Origin: Apophysomyces variabilis
Lineage: Eukaryota; Mucoromycota; Mucoromycetes; Mucorales; Mucoraceae
Direction: 5' to 3'
Length of the DNA stretch: 64,000 nt
NCBI GenBank assembly: GCA_002749535.1
Contig: MZZL01000408.1
Location: forward strand, 2,186,631-2,250,630
The notes beneath the pieces were generated by a model. That model ran no database searches and was not told where the DNA came from. It worked only from the letters and a program-made list of their open reading frames with translations. Below, in pieces: positions 38,606 through 51,489 of this stretch; positions within the stretch are counted from its first letter, which is position 1, and every line of letters begins with the position of its first letter. Both the position numbers and the translations under genes were made by a program.

Positions 38606-39151
38606 ATGGACGCACAATCCGATCTTTTTTTCCCACACATGTTCTCGACCCCACTAGGACTTCATCTTAATACAACCACATCATCGTCAGCAACTCCAAT
38701 TAGCCGTCATACGAAGCCAGGCGACCATCATCATTATCATGAACCACAAGAACCACACCAATCCAACAAACGACCAGTGAGTTCCTCTAAGCGTGCGGCC
38801 CAGAACAGAGCGGCTCAACGAGCCTTTCGTCAGCGAAAAGATCAGTATATCAAGGGCCTAGAAAAGCGAGTGCAACAACTGGATCAATGGGGCCTGGAAC
38901 TGGAATGGCTGCGGAAGGAAAACAAGTTCCTCCTAGAAACCATCCATGAACTAGAAAAGCGCCTGTTTCAACTAACAGGCCAGCCGTTACCACAAGATCA
39001 TCATTCTGTGCCCAAGCACCTGTTTTCATCGTTTACACCTATCCTCTTGAGAAGGCCTCAAGACGTTGGAAAGTTTATAACTCCTTGGTCTGCTTCACAA
39101 GCAATGACGATACAGAATGATGCCATGGACGACCGACGAAGTTACGGATAA
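38606..39151 (+). CDS. AP-1/Yap-like bZIP transcription factor
   Basis: A single exon of 181 residues starts at ATG 38606. The basic region SKRAAQNRAAQRAFRQRKDQ is the fungal AP-1/Pap1 signature (NxxAQxxFR with Q/A/F). A leucine zipper follows (ENKFLLETIHELEKRLFQLT). The N-terminus is Ser/Thr/His-rich. It is much shorter than Yap1/Pap1, and I see no cysteine-rich redox domains, so it is more like a small Yap-type factor with unknown inducer. It lies 182 bases after the gamma-glutamyltransferase on the same strand and converges on the aminotransferase (about 270 bases). Confidence 0.9.
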   Translation: MDAQSDLFFPHMFSTPLGLHLNTTTSSSATPISRHTKPGDHHHYHEPQEPHQSNKRPVSSSKRAAQNRAAQRAFRQRKDQYIKGLEKRVQQLDQWGLELEWLRKENKFLLETIHELEKRLFQLTGQPLPQDHHSVPKHLFSSFTPILLRRPQDVGKFITPWSASQAMTIQNDAMDDRRSYG

Positions 39152-39420
39152 CAAGAAAATATATAGTTCAAGTATAATCAACACCAAAAACAAAGCAAAA
39201 TAAAAAATATAATTGCTACATTACGTGCCTCTCGTGTTAAGCGCGTGTGTTGTCTGGACCACAAAACAGCTTATTTTCTTTCTTCATTCTTCATTAAAAA
39301 ACAAGAAAATCTGTGTAACAACAAAGCGATACAGAGAGAAAAGAAAAGATAGAGATTAAAAAGAAATGTTTCGGTGATACAGTGATGCAAAAGTTAAAAA
39401 AAAAAAGTTCGCTTTGGCTT

Positions 39421-40997
39421 TCAACGAGGGGTAGATTGAACATCCTTGTGTAAAACTACTGACCATGCCATGCCATCTTCGGATTCGTTGAGCTCTTGGG
39501 TAAATCGGATAGCCTTTGCTAAATGCTTGACGGCGATTTGTAATTCATGCGTTGGATAGTGTGCAAAACAGAGACGCATACGGCTTAACTGATGTGGATC
39601 TCTATCGTTTCCATTTACTAGAAATAGCCGTTCATGGCCAAATTTCACTGGTATATTATGTAACGCAATGGTTTTTTCCACTTGATCACAGGTCATTCCT
39701 GAAGGTAAACATAACCAAACGAAATACCCTCCTCCGGGTAAAGATGCGGTACAACCTAGTGGCACAAGCGATTTTTGAATAGGTAACCAGAGCCCTTTGT
39801 GCAATCGGTTTTTCATAATATCACGAAGTTTTGTGATGTGCTCTCCTAAAGGAAAAAAAGGTGATACAAGCATTTGATGGACGATTTGGATGGCTAAAAG
39901 AACAATAGAATGAGTTAGATGGTCTTCTTCGGTCGTAATCGACACTCACTGAAATTGGCAGATTGGCCACCTGAAATATCACTGCCACTACGGAAAAAGT
40001 GCATAATGATTGTAGTGCCTCACTCTATTTATCTAGATAGTTTCTTTTCTCTTTCGTTGTCTTACCTCGATGTGAAGCGTTCAATGATGGCTTCTTGCGC
40101 TTCAATCCAGCCGACTCTTATGCCGGGTGCAAGTAATTTACTAAAGCTACCATTACTGATCACAACGGGTTTGCCTTTGGTCTCGACATCATAGGCCACC
40201 ACCCGTTTAGGAGGCGGGAGACTTCCATACGTCAGTAGGTCGTACACATCATCACAGATCACCAGAACATTGTATTTCCGAGCCAGATCCACTAATTTGG
40301 AACGACGTTCGAGAGGAAGAACCGAACTGGTGGGGTTGGCATGGGTCGGAACACAGTAAAGTACAGCAGCATAATGCACGGGCATAGCAGAGTTCGTGCT
40401 AGGGCTCAAGTGGGATTGCAAGAACAGTTCCAACTCATCCACATCCAGACCGTCCCCTCGGTCACTGATACCCACAAACTGATCTTGATGAAAGCCGACG
40501 TTCTCAAAAACCTTAAACACTAGATGGTATGTCGGATTCTGGAAAATAGCAAACCGGGTCGTGCCTTGTGGTCGCGTAAGAATCGTCAAAATACGTTCCA
40601 GCGAATGGCTTGCTCCAGAAGTACCATAGAGCTGACGACTTGAACACCGTTAAGTCTTAACCTATTTTCTTGCTCCATGACCCCCATGCCATTGGGTCAT
40701 TTCCCTCTCTTTCTCTTCCCCTTTCCTTTTTACCTCACTACTGTAGCTCCATATTGTTCTGACAGAAAGTTTGCCAACTGATGTAAGAATTCGGGCTCAC
40801 CATTCTTTCTTCCGTACTAACGAGAAAAAGCGACGTGTAAGAGAGGACGTCATCTCCTTGCGGGCATCCACAAAAACCTGTAACATGTTCGTTGCGGCAT
40901 CAGGTAATTCCAGCGCCCTTTGTGTGGCCTGCGCAATATGTCTTGTAGGCAGCAACTCTAAAGAGGGTCTGCCGTCTAAAAGATCGAACATAATCAC
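39421..40997 (-). CDS. PLP-dependent class I aminotransferase (ARO8/2-aminoadipate type)
   Basis: ATG 40997 begins MIMFDLLDGRPSLELLP. Exons join through YGRKNGEPEFLHQLANFLSE, SRQLYGTSGASHSLERILT and IFQNPTYHLVFKVFENVGF. Then come AVLYCVPTHANPTSSVLP, the PLP-pocket block NVLVICDDVYDLLTYG, and the Schiff-base lysine in NGSFSKLLAPGIRVGW. A further intron gives SGSDISGGQSANFTIQIVHQ. The C-terminal domain has GGGYFVWLCLPSG and RMRLCFAHY. Fold-type I aminotransferases of this branch act on aromatic amino acids or 2-aminoadipate; the substrate cannot be fixed from sequence. It is followed upstream on the same strand by the lipocalin-like gene and a Zn2Cys6 regulator. Confidence 0.88.
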
Positions 40998-41173
40998 TGG
41001 AAGAGAAGAAGGACAAGAGAGAGATATCAGTCCGGTTGGATCCGTTTTTGATACTTTATTTGCAATACGCTAAGAAAATGATACAATAATAATTTCTTTC
41101 TTTATCCAGGTTCAATAGCTATTATAGATAAAGACACATTGCGAATTCTTCACTTCCTTTTTCTTTTTTTTTC

Positions 41174-42032
41174 TCATTGAGAACAAGTGTCGTTCAAGCG
41201 AACCAAGCCAGGTTCTCTTCCGTCTTGACCAAGGTTTGGTAATTTAGTCATCGTGTCGTTAAAAGTCGATTCATTCATGGATGGCCAACGACCGTACAAA
41301 GCCTCAAAATCATCCATGCGATGGATTCTTTCGTCTCCTACAAAGAAAACAAAAAACCGAGGGCTATCGTTGGTTCCACGAAATAAATAGCATGAATATA
41401 CCTTCTGACGCTTCAAGATAGAAGGCATCAATGGATTGATTCGTTTGGTTCGTCACGGGGACGATATTGACCATGGTTTGGACATCCTGTATACCCGGTA
41501 CTGCCATAGACGAGGCATTGTCGTTATTGGTCTTATTGATCAGTTGCCAGAACCAAGAGTTAGCAGCAATATATGGTCTAGACAGCCAAAGGTCTGCTTT
41601 CCATTGGTTTTGGTCTCTTTCTGGGCGGAATCGCAGTAGACCACTGGCTGTCATGTTGGCTCTTTCGTCGGATTGACTTGTCTGGTTTCGCCACTGAAGC
41701 ATGCAAGAAGCCTGTAGATCCAACGAGTCTGTGATATTCTCGGTAGGACTTATGTATACTTGAGGACAAAGACAGGTCATGTTGTATCGCTCGCTGATTT
41801 CCTTGCTTTTCTTAACTATATCTTCATCCAAACCAACCATATACCCTACAGAAGAGATCAAAATGTAAGTCGTTGAAAGTAAGGGTAAGCTAATAAGCAA
41901 GGGGAACCACTTGCATGTTCCGTTTAAACCAGCTACGTCTTGCTGTTCCTGTCGTCGTTGCAAATGAGGAAGGACGGGCGTACTAAAGGCCGCTCCGATG
42001 ATGAAGGCTATTGTCAATAAAAACAATTTCAT
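41174..42032 (-). CDS. Secreted, heavily N-glycosylated protein, possibly lipocalin-like
   Basis: The N-terminus is a clear signal peptide (KLFLLTIAFIIGAAF), with a following QRRQ that could be a processing site. Three exons are proposed: 42032-41915, 41845-41402 and 41337-41174, phases closing to 241 residues. Intron 1 uses a GC donor (GCAAGT). Splicing it creates LNGTWYMVG, which resembles the lipocalin GxWY motif; reading through instead inserts a hydrophobic segment from intronic DNA. About a dozen NxS/T sequons (for example NMT, NIT, NQT, NKT, NES) mark a secretory protein. A later FYLEASEGDE segment could be a barrel strand. The secreted nature is well supported; the lipocalin call is tentative. 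Confidence 0.6.
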
Positions 42033-42366
42033 AATGATTTGCTCTTTAATTCCTTCTCCCTTTGTTGTGCCTTAAATATTCTTCGATTTTTTATGCGATA
42101 TATTGAAACGGAATAACTCTGTCTCTTGGCGCGTCCTAATCCTTGGCGTGTGTACCTGCTTAACGTCATAATGACGACTCGATGTATGGATGGAATGCTT
42201 AAGCTTCCATCTGATTTGTATGCTCACATGTTTCATTTGTCTGAAACTTGTTTCTAGCGCCCCATTGCAGATAAGATATTTTTCCTTTCGGCAAAATGTA
42301 ATCTTCAAAGGGCGGTTTCACAATGCAGGACGGTATATGAATTAAAGCTTTCATTTTTTAATGTTT

Positions 42367-45098
42367 CTATTGACCTTGTGGTGCAAAATCCCAAGGATTA
42401 TTGGAGTTAAATGGAGGGTCCATCAGTAATCTCATCATTGAGTCATGAGGAGCATCTGGTAGAACTGGATCCATAGGAATACTAGAAGCATCCATCAACA
42501 TTGAATCCATAATATATTGGTGGTGTTGTTGCTGATCCTGCTGCTGCTGCTGATTCGGCTGCTGCTGTAGGTGCTGTTGCTGTTGATGTTGATGCTGTTG
42601 ATGTTGATGTTGCTGCTGATGCTGTTGTTGTTGATTGTTGCGCATGGCCATCGCATATAGGTTGGAAGGACCTGGCCGAACTACCGGATACTGCATGCCA
42701 GATATCGTGTGTCGTCGATGTTGAGTTTGCAGGTGAGAATACATTGTAGATGGATCATACTGTAACTCCTCCGATATTGGAGATGAAGACTGTGAATGGT
42801 TCATTGCCTGCTGATACAGCATCGGCGCAGACAAGCGGTGATGAGCATAAGCATATCTAGACCGTACAGTATCCCCGTTTCCTCCCATCGACATCATCAT
42901 TGCCATGTCGCTTCCAACATAATGCTGTGACATTGCACGACCATGATGTTTCTTTCCAGTTGCAGACGTGGCACTTGTCCTGCGTGATTTGGGTCGGCCT
43001 GATTTTGGGGAAGATAAAAGTGGTGACGATCTGGATGAGGACGGGCAAAAACTTGGATCTTCAGTCTTCACAAACGCTGCTGCCGTGGCGGATACTGAAG
43101 GTGAGGATGTGGTAGGTTCGCATTCTGTTTTAACTGGCGAATCGGTCGGGGAGTTTGAGTTTTTGCTGAATTCAACCGTGGGAGCTTTATCTAACAAATG
43201 GTTCATCATAGCAAGTGAACGTTCATATGCCAAAGCGTTGGAGAAAAGATGTACAGCCATAGCGCCCGAAAGACAGTGAATTACTTGTTGAACACCACGC
43301 AAAGAATAAACGAGACATTGCCAGCCTTGTCGCAGCAATAGATCAACGATTTGTGTGATGGCCGCTGCCGACGATGCGCAAATTTGACGATGGTATGGCT
43401 CATGTCCGTAGGGTCGATGTAACAAAATTGTTACAAAATAGAATGCCAAATGAACAAACGATGATGCAAAACAGATCGAAGGCGATCTAAGGAAGCTTTT
43501 CATCCTTGTGCCTAGAACCTCCAAATGCTCCTGCAAAATGTTGAATTGCTCCTCTTCCTTGATTCCTGGCTGAGAATGGCTGGGTGCATATTTATGTCGT
43601 AAAAAGTGAAGAACAGCTCCCTGTGCTCGCGCTATTCTGACCATCCACCCAAAATGTAATACTGTTTCTTGATCTTCGCTCTGGGCTTCGTCGGGTAAAA
43701 GATTAGGTTCATCTACTGTGCATTCTTCGTGATTAAAATGAGGTTGACTGCCTTGCTCCGTACTGGTGAGAGAAATGAAACGGATTGTCAACACAGAGGG
43801 CACAAAGCTCAAACCTTTTTCACACTATTTACCTCATCATAACATCGTACGCATACACTGCCCAGAACGTTCGTCTTCTTTGCTCCAATTCGGAAAGATT
43901 AGCCTGCAAGCCACGGGGCAGTTCTTTTTGAAGACCGAGATCGTTACACATCCGGACAATAAGTTGAAAAAATAACCGTGTCCGTGAAAGATAGCCTGGG
44001 CGCCGGACATGTTCGTGATATTTTACGAGCAGGATCAGAGCCTGTACAGTAGATAATCGAGGCACATCCGAATACATATCGAGCAACATAAACGCCGTTT
44101 GATAAAATTTCCATCCTACTGGATCTCCTGAGTCTGTTTTTGTATGCCACCGGGAGGCGACAGCATACATTGCGTTAAGCAGAAGTACAGAGGGCGATGT
44201 TTGTAGTTGTTGATGAAACGTGTTCCTATGTAATATAGGTAGATATGGGTGAACATGTTCAAAGTACATTTGAATGAGCTCCATATGGACTGTCGTTGCG
44301 ATTGGATGTGAATGAAGATCAGGTTGATATTCTGGATGCACGTCGGACAATAGGCCACAACCTGATGAATCGTATCCGGCTGAAATCCTATCGACGCGTG
44401 TCACCCAGTCTTTCACGTAATGACCTTGTCCTGTCGTACTGACGGCCATCCCGTCTGGGTTTGTACCAGCGGAAGCAACAGTCTGATAGGATGATGAAAT
44501 GAGCGAAGACGAAGAGGATGCGGATGGTGTAGGATCATCTACAGGGCAAAGGAAAAAAAAAATGAATGCATCGTCCCAGTAGAAGGGCCAATTACTTACT
44601 GGGTATAAAATCGGTGGATCCATGTTGCCAATCGTGGAGCATATCTTGAAAGGGTATTGTTTGTTTGATCACAGTAGGGTCGTGTTTGAAAGTATCGCGA
44701 GTTTCTTCCAGTTCAAGCATATCCAGGACTCGTTCGAGGGTTCGAAGACGTGGCTCCAAGGTTTCTACATATTGTTTTGGAGGACCACGTTTTGGGGTAA
44801 CTTTCGAGTAGACACATTCGGATAGTGATTTGCGACAACGTTCACAAGGTTGACCGCCATCGCATCGAACCTAATGAAGAGATCTGTTACTATTTGGATA
44901 AGGGCAACTTTGATTTAACTCAGCTCAGTGAAACTTAGCGAGTCAATACGTTAGCAGGAAAGTAGTAAGGAGGGGTACCTTCTTCTTTCGGCAGTCATCG
45001 CAAGCACGAATGACTTTGTTCCTTTTGATGCCACCACCTCGTTGAGCAGATTGTGAGTCAAAAGATTCTGGGGTGGGTGGCGCTGATTCGTGCTCCAT
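42367..45098 (-). CDS. Zn2Cys6 fungal transcription factor with fungal_trans domain
   Basis: ATG 45098 begins MEHESAPPTPESF. The binuclear zinc cluster is split by an intron: RACDDCRKKK then VRCDGGQPCERCRKSLSEC, fitting Cx2Cx6Cx5Cx2Cx6C. A linker KRGPPKQYVETLEPRLRTLE follows, as in the XlnR/Rgt1-type group. The middle homology region contains MYFEHVHPYLPILHRNTFH, AMYAVASRWHTK and EQRRRTFWAVYAYDVMMR. The C-terminal half has Ser-rich and basic segments, then a long Q/H tract (42520-42630) and an acidic Pro/Met end. It probably binds CGG-type sites and controls metabolic genes; the target is unknown. Its GA-rich 5' flank (45110-45200) is probably leader or promoter. Confidence 0.9.
42520..42635 (-). 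repeat. CAG/CAT-rich tract encoding poly-Q/H
   Basis: On the minus strand, CAA, CAG and CAT codons encode an interrupted Gln/His run near the C-terminus of the Zn2Cys6 factor. It is a likely activation or low-complexity segment and prone to length change. Confidence 0.65.
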
Positions 45099-48073
45099 AC
45101 TGGCATATTAGCCCTCTCACTTTCCAAACAAAGTAAAGAAAGAGAAGAAGCGGAAAGAAAGAAAGAAAAAAAGAAAAAGGAAAAAAGAAAGTTTAGGGCG
45201 AGAAATGGCTCCTTCTCTGGCCTGCCTCTCACTCGACTCTCACTCACTCAAATACCAAAATTTATTTTTTTTTCCCGCTTTCATTCGATCTGGTACACGT
45301 ACACATAAACTCTCTCTCCATCTCTCCTTCTCATTCTTTCTTTCCTTTCTTCGTTTCTTTTCATGTTATCCGTGAATTCAAGAAAGATAGACATGAAGTG
45401 TACTGTATACAAAGAAAATACACATGAAAAGAAGCAAAAAAAAAACTTAAGTTGAGCCTTTGTGCCACGTTCGAACAATCACAGCATGATGGATTTTTTC
45501 TTTTTGACCTCATCGTTCGCATAGAGTACTACATGCACATTCTCTCTTTTATTCATTCTGATCAATGTTAATACACTGACACTCTTGTGTCCCTCTTTTT
45601 CAATCCTCATTTAACCGGAAGTGGCCCCACTTTTATCGTTATTCTTTCCAAAAAGTAAGAACTACATTTTACCGTAATTATTTAAAGAGCGACAACGGGC
45701 TCATTGTTCCCGCTTGGTGTACTCTTCCCCAAAATTGAACTCGCTTTCTGCCAATATTGAAATTGCCTTGTCTGTCTTTCGCGAATTTATCAGAATCTAT
45801 AGCTCATAAAAAGAAAACAACGTCTATACTTGATCAAAATTTCCTCCAGGCGCTGAAAACAAGAAACATAACATATCTAACGCTTTTAACAAGCTATCCC
45901 ATGAAGAAATCGAACTTCGAAACTCACCGAAAGTCTCAAAAATGTCCCATTTGCAATAATATGGTACTTTTCGTTGCAACGACTACACTAAAACTGAGCC
46001 TCCCCGGCCTATTTTTAGCTATATTGCTTGCGCTACTAGCTTCAGAGCAAACATCTTGATGCATATCATACAATCTGTGTCGTCTACTGGGAAAACAACT
46101 TCAAGCACCGATAGATGTCAAAATTTCTAAAGCATCCAACAGCCAACAATGCCTACCAATGTCAATCAGCCGAATCTTTAATAACTGATCGCAGAGGTAG
46201 TATCCCAGAAAATACCTTCTCTAGCATTTCTACCTGTACTTTCCGTGTGTACATTTTTCATTTCTCTCACGTAATGGTATTACTTGATTAAGACTACTCG
46301 TTTATTATTCCATCGTGATCCTTAGTGCTTCCATTTCGTATAACCTATACAGCTCTCAGGCACTCCATTAGTTGTTGAGCTGCTACTGTAGTTTGTTCCC
46401 TCCACTTTCTCTTAATTATTACTAATATATCTAACGGCTTCTAGTTTATCTTAACGGTGCTCAAACAATTTAGGGAAGGAATGCCCGAGGGGAGCGCCCG
46501 CGGTAAATGCCTAAATTTCTGACAGGTTTCCATATAACAGTTGCTAATTCTCTTCTTACTTGTTCGGCAGTCTTAGAATTTTCATTATCAGCTTCCCATG
46601 TCTTCCTTTCTCAGCTATCTTTATTGGAGCTGATTACTGCTCCAAAATGGTATTACTACAAAACAAAAGAAAGTTCCCAACAAGATTCTCATCTCTTTTC
46701 CAGATAAATAAGGAAAGAAGTACAAAAAATAACATACTGGTAGCAACAACATGTGTAGAGAAAAGAAGAGGCTTCGGTTAAGGATAAGTTAGCTCATCCG
46801 CCTTTCAGCTGGTTGACGACCCCAAACTTTTCCTTCAGAAAAGCATAATCGATATTTGATTTGAAGCCCATTATAACAAACGCTTATTGGAGACTTCTCA
46901 TTTCTCTTATTGTTCCATAAATGACCTCGTTGGTTATAACCGTTCACTCTCTGCAAAGCCTGTAGTCCTCATACTCTGTCTCATCGACATAACCATCAGT
47001 CTTTTGCTACGCACGTTGACAATAATTGTCGCCGCAATCATAATAGGACACTGACAGTGCTTTTGGAAAGCGTGAAATGCTGGCTGTCCGCCTATGTTTA
47101 TGTGGTAAGCAAGAGATTGATATTCAGAATGCGTTGATCTATCGATTCTTCTAGACTATCAGTGCAGAGACTGCCTCAATTTGAGGACGGTAAGCTATTC
47201 AAGACGATTGCACATTGGTTTGCAAGATAAGCACGCAAATTGCCATCGAAAAATTACTAGGTTTCAGCCAGCAGACAGGAACAGAGAAGCTAAGGCCGGA
47301 CAGAGCCTTGAAATTGAGCAGGAGGCAATGACCAGGAAATCGAAACAAGGCGGATGAACTTATTCGCGCTAATTACTTTTTGGACCTGGTAGAAGTGCCT
47401 TGGGAATACGGCAACGATGAGAGTTATAATGGGAACCTTGACACTGGTACGTAGAAGAGCTAGATCTATCAAGCTTCCTTGGACAATTTCGGATATAGTA
47501 AAGAGCATGCTACTCATTGACCTGTTTGTTATAATAGAAATAGGGTTTATTTGTCAACGACCACTTATGATGCGCAAATATTTGTTATGATTGTCAGCCA
47601 TAGTGCTACTTGAATGATTTACTGCCTCAAGTAAAACGAACCGGCATCAGCCGAAATCTTTCCTTCGCTCCCCATAATTTTAACGAACATAATACTCACA
47701 TCCTCGCCTATTATCTGATTCAGATAAGGCCAGTTTGAGACTCATGATACCTGACTAAGCAACTAGTTAAACCTATATTGCAGCGAGTTCCTTCAGATAC
47801 TGAACATTTTCATAGTCCACACAGTAACAAAATGATACGGGTAGAGCATAGGTTGGACTGTTGGCTCATTAATTATTCATCATATTAAGGATTGATACAT
47901 TAATCCTTGTGATGATTGTTGCGATGCAAGCAACACTATTGTGCCAGAACCAGCAGTAAAATATGGCGTACATATTTGGCCTGCTTTGTTAGAAAGCGCT
48001 TTTCATATGTATTCTCTGTACTGCCACAATGTTTCTGTCAGTGAACACAGTAAATGACCTGAGACATCAAGCT
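45099..48073. other. Three-kilobase spacer, no gene recognised
   Basis: The first 250 bases are GA/CT-rich promoter sequence of the Zn2Cys6 gene. ORFs at 45757-46059, 46507-46781 and 47290-47517 are 65-100 codons and show no domain. The sequence otherwise looks like degraded AT-rich DNA. No RNA gene was found by eye. Confidence 0.4.
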
Positions 48074-49161
48074 CTACTTAATGCACAAGGCATTCATTGG
48101 AGAAGAAACCCCTCCTTCTTTGTGGATAGGTGCGCTTGTAAAGAAAGATTCATATACTTTGTCCTCCGCTGAATCGTCTGCAAGCTTTTCAAGATAAGCC
48201 AGCTCACCGATAGGCATCCCCCAACCCCCAAGGAAGTACGCATCTATATAGGAAATTTGAGATAAGGGAGTGTTGCGTTGCATACAAACTTACGACAACT
48301 ATCTTCCGTTTCGTTGATGGGATATGCTTCGAAGCTTGGATTATCCGAGATAACAGCCGAAAAATGATGATCCCAAAACCATCGATATGTTTCTTCGCAG
48401 GCTTTTACACCAGAACTTGCTGGATTGCCCACATCGATAAACTGCTCAATTTCATGTTGGTGCGTTTCAAAGGCCTTTGTCCATCCCACGCGAATAAGCA
48501 AGATATCCCCTTGCTCAAAAGTTACGCCCTGGTACGCTGCTACTTGATCGAGCTCCGCAACAGTGATTTCATTCCTTTTTAAAGCATCAAATCCGGGTTT
48601 GTGGATGCCAGCCCAGCGACCGTAATCCAGTAGAACTGCGCGTCCAGCAATACCACGTTGAGCCATATGCTGGATTCCTAATCGGCCGGTTGCATCTGGA
48701 CCAGGTAAGAACTCCTTGGACTCAATTCCGCCGTAGAATTTATTTTCACTGACGAAGCCAACATGCCGTAGACCATCCCACTGCGTGGAAGATTGAGGAT
48801 TAAAATAGTCATACTGATCGTCAAACACTATATCATCTTTGAAAGAGAATATATGGTGTTGTATTGTTTTACGCTTGAACAATGTTGGCTTGGGTGCGTC
48901 AACTGGCAAATTCAAAGAGAACAGCCTTCCACGCCGGATACCAGTACTAGCCTACCAGCATAGTATGGACAACGTTGGAGTGAAGTCTCTATTTCACACC
49001 GTCTTTACCTTTTTTACAGTTTCTTCTGTTAACAAGTTGAGGGTGCCGAAGTTGTCTTCTTGTCCCCAAAGCCCCCATGCCGTGCCTTTCGGACCATACA
49101 AGCCCAAAGTGGCTCGACGATGGGAATCGCAAAGATCATCAAACGTAGGCAAGTTAGTCAT
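48074..49161 (-). CDS. Cyclase-family (kynurenine-formamidase-like) enzyme
   Basis: ATG 49161 begins MTNLPTFDDLCDSHRRATLG. Exon 1 includes YGPKGTAWGLWGQEDNFGTL, typical of fungal putative cyclases. After an intron the reading continues GRLFSLNLPVDAPKP, and the metal-site region SSTQWDGLRHVGF resembles the family's HxGTHxDxPxH motif in altered form. Further on are GIAGRAVLLDYGRWAG, QGDILLIRVGWTKAFE and ISDNPSFEAYP. A last exon begins AYFLGGWGMPIGELAYLE. Members are metal-dependent hydrolases; the substrate is unknown. It is divergent from the neighbouring mobile element, whose left boundary may lie in this gene's promoter. Confidence 0.85.
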
Positions 49162-49502
49162 GCTGTTGTGTATGAATGAGACGAGAGGGGACGAGCCGTG
49201 TGGAGTGTGGTAAATTTCGTGTCCTTTATGTCACTTTGGTGTACCTTTACGTCATTTTGGGTGTACCTAGCCACTCTACCCTCCAACAAGAACTGTAATA
49301 CATATATTATCAGCCTAAAAGATGTGATACCATTTTTTATGCATTCTTAAGGAGTAAGCAAAAAGAAAATGGTGTATTTTTCCGTATTTTTCCTACAATA
49401 AGGTGTAGTTTTCATAGGAAAGATGTGTACGCTTAATCTACAAGGTATACTTTGACGTGGTTTTGGTGCACAATTTGCTTTTGTGTGCTGGGGTACTTTA
49501 AG

Positions 49503-51170
49503 TTAGAAAACAAAACGATGCATTAAACGTCTAGTTGACATGTAACTAATATATGTATCAACTATTTTCAAACGTAAGGACATTTCATAAGTGGTAAAAT
49601 TATAGATCTGGTTTTTTAATTTTCTTAACAGCTGCTGTACCCTTTTCTCGTGCCTTTTCAAAATGGCAGGTCGGTCTTTTCGTTTATACCACTTATTCAG
49701 TGATACGTTCCACTGATATTCTTCATCAAGAAGGCGATATATAACAGATATAGTGTTCTTGGTTTTGCCATGTATGTCCTGTTCTAGAACTCTGGCTTGA
49801 GGCGCCAAATTATCGATCTTGATGGTTTCCTCATTGATGGAGCAGACACACCAGAAATGCTCTCCGGCAGCTTTGCTCGAAACAATGCGGCCAATCAGAG
49901 TGTACGTTCGTTTGCCGATCTTAATAAGCTTAGGATAGGACAGTTGTGCCGCTGCTCTTTCCTCTTGCTTAGTTCTGCGATCACTGGAACTGATTGACGG
50001 ATTGATAAGAAAGAAGACATGGGGATAGTTCACAATTTCCTGCTGCTCGAGCTGTCCACTATACCGTCCATGTCTTTCAATGGGATGGTCTAGTTAGCAA
50101 GAGTGTAAGTGCTGTATCCCAGTCAGCATTGGAGTTCTTTGGAGTATCCAGTCCATGCTCTTCAATAAAACCATCCGACAAGTATATAAGGGGATGTCGA
50201 TATATGACGTCGGAAGGTTTAGCAGGTGTGATTTCCTCAGCGTCCCAAACAGTCCCAGGCCCCTTTGGCAAAGTGATTTTGTTAAGTGTAGTTTGTGTCG
50301 AAAATGCGAAGTAGTTACGATTGGTATCAGACAATCCATCGCACGAGTTATCGAACAGGTAGTGAAGCACGTTCAAAGGATCATTGAATCCACCTTTTAT
50401 GAATCCAAATAAAATGCCATGCTGCCAAACGTGGTCCCTGACAGTTTCGATACCCGTAACAAAATCTAGCTGCTCTGTCAGCTTCCATAGAGCGCGCAAT
50501 AGGAAGTCATTTTTTACGAGCTTCCTCGCCGACCACAGATGGTTCGGGAATGGCTGGGAGTACAACCTTCATCAGAAGTTCAAAGACAGAATCAATATAA
50601 CAGGAGTTATATTCATTCTGTTGGAGTTTCATAGGGTGCTCAGGTTTCTTCTTGGCGTCATCTGGTGGTACAGCCGCGTCTTCGTCATGCAGTACGTCCA
50701 CTGCTAGTAGTTTTGTATAAGGAAGAGAGGATACGGAGCGTTTGTTAGGAAGATACAGTGCTTCGTGTCCATTCTCTGTAATAAATAGAACAGTTAATGG
50801 CATCCGAAACCAAGTGTATGCTTATAATACACCTAGTAGTACTTCGCACTTTTTCTTTTTTTCCGGTCAGATTTCTTGGTCTCTTCGTTTTTAGAGTGTT
50901 CACTACATTAAAATCAGATCAGTGTCATATCACAAACTACTATACAGCATCGATCATACGTTGATTCCTTTTTCGTAGGCGCTTGTACTATTTCTCTTCT
51001 CTTAGCTCTCCTTTCAGCTTCAAATTTTTTTTGGCGTTTGTGCTCAACTTTGAGCTCGGAAAGGCGCGTTGCTCGTTCTGCCCTGTTTTGAACTATTTCG
51101 GTACGTTTTCTTTCTTTTTCTTTTTCTTCTTCTTCTTTTTTCGTACAAGATATTTTCTAAATCATATTGC
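49503..51170 (-). CDS. USP/C19-like cysteine protease region of the MULE
   Basis: From the linker downward, exons read EIVQNRAERATRLSELKVEH (basic coiled coil), KSDRKKRKSAK and NGHEALYLPNKRSVSSLPY. The Cys box is EYNSCYIDSVFELLMK (Cys codon 50600-50602). Further exons are WKLTEQLDFVTGIETVRDHV, ENPLNV-type helical segments and PLIYLSDGFIEEHGLD. The His-box region is SKAAGEHFWCVCSINEE (His codon 49857-49859), then IDNLAPQARV. The Cys and His boxes match ubiquitin-specific (C19) peptidases in outline: N-x-CY-x-x-S-V and G-x-H. An intron at about 50060 or more splits it. It may be the C-terminal half of one fused transposase-protease, or a separate gene. Protease activity is inferred. Confidence 0.6.
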
Positions 51171-51489
51171 AAAATAGATAAATTATCTTCAATAGGCACT
51201 ATATCTCAGTTGCCAGCCGTATGTAGTTCTTACCTGTTTTACGCCTTTTGCAAATAAGCTTTGAAATCATTCGATATTTTTGTATCAGCTTCTTCTACTA
51301 TATCAATGGTTAATTCTGCCTCGAGCTATTCTTATGTGCACATGCGTCTTGCTCTATTCGAGCTATCTTTATGACATTTTCTGTCAATGAGCGTTTTAGT
51401 TGTGTCTGGCGCACGTCCATCATTCACATATGTGTTTGCTTTTCTTTTCGGTGTTCTAAATAGATATGTCCATAAGTGATGGAAATTGC

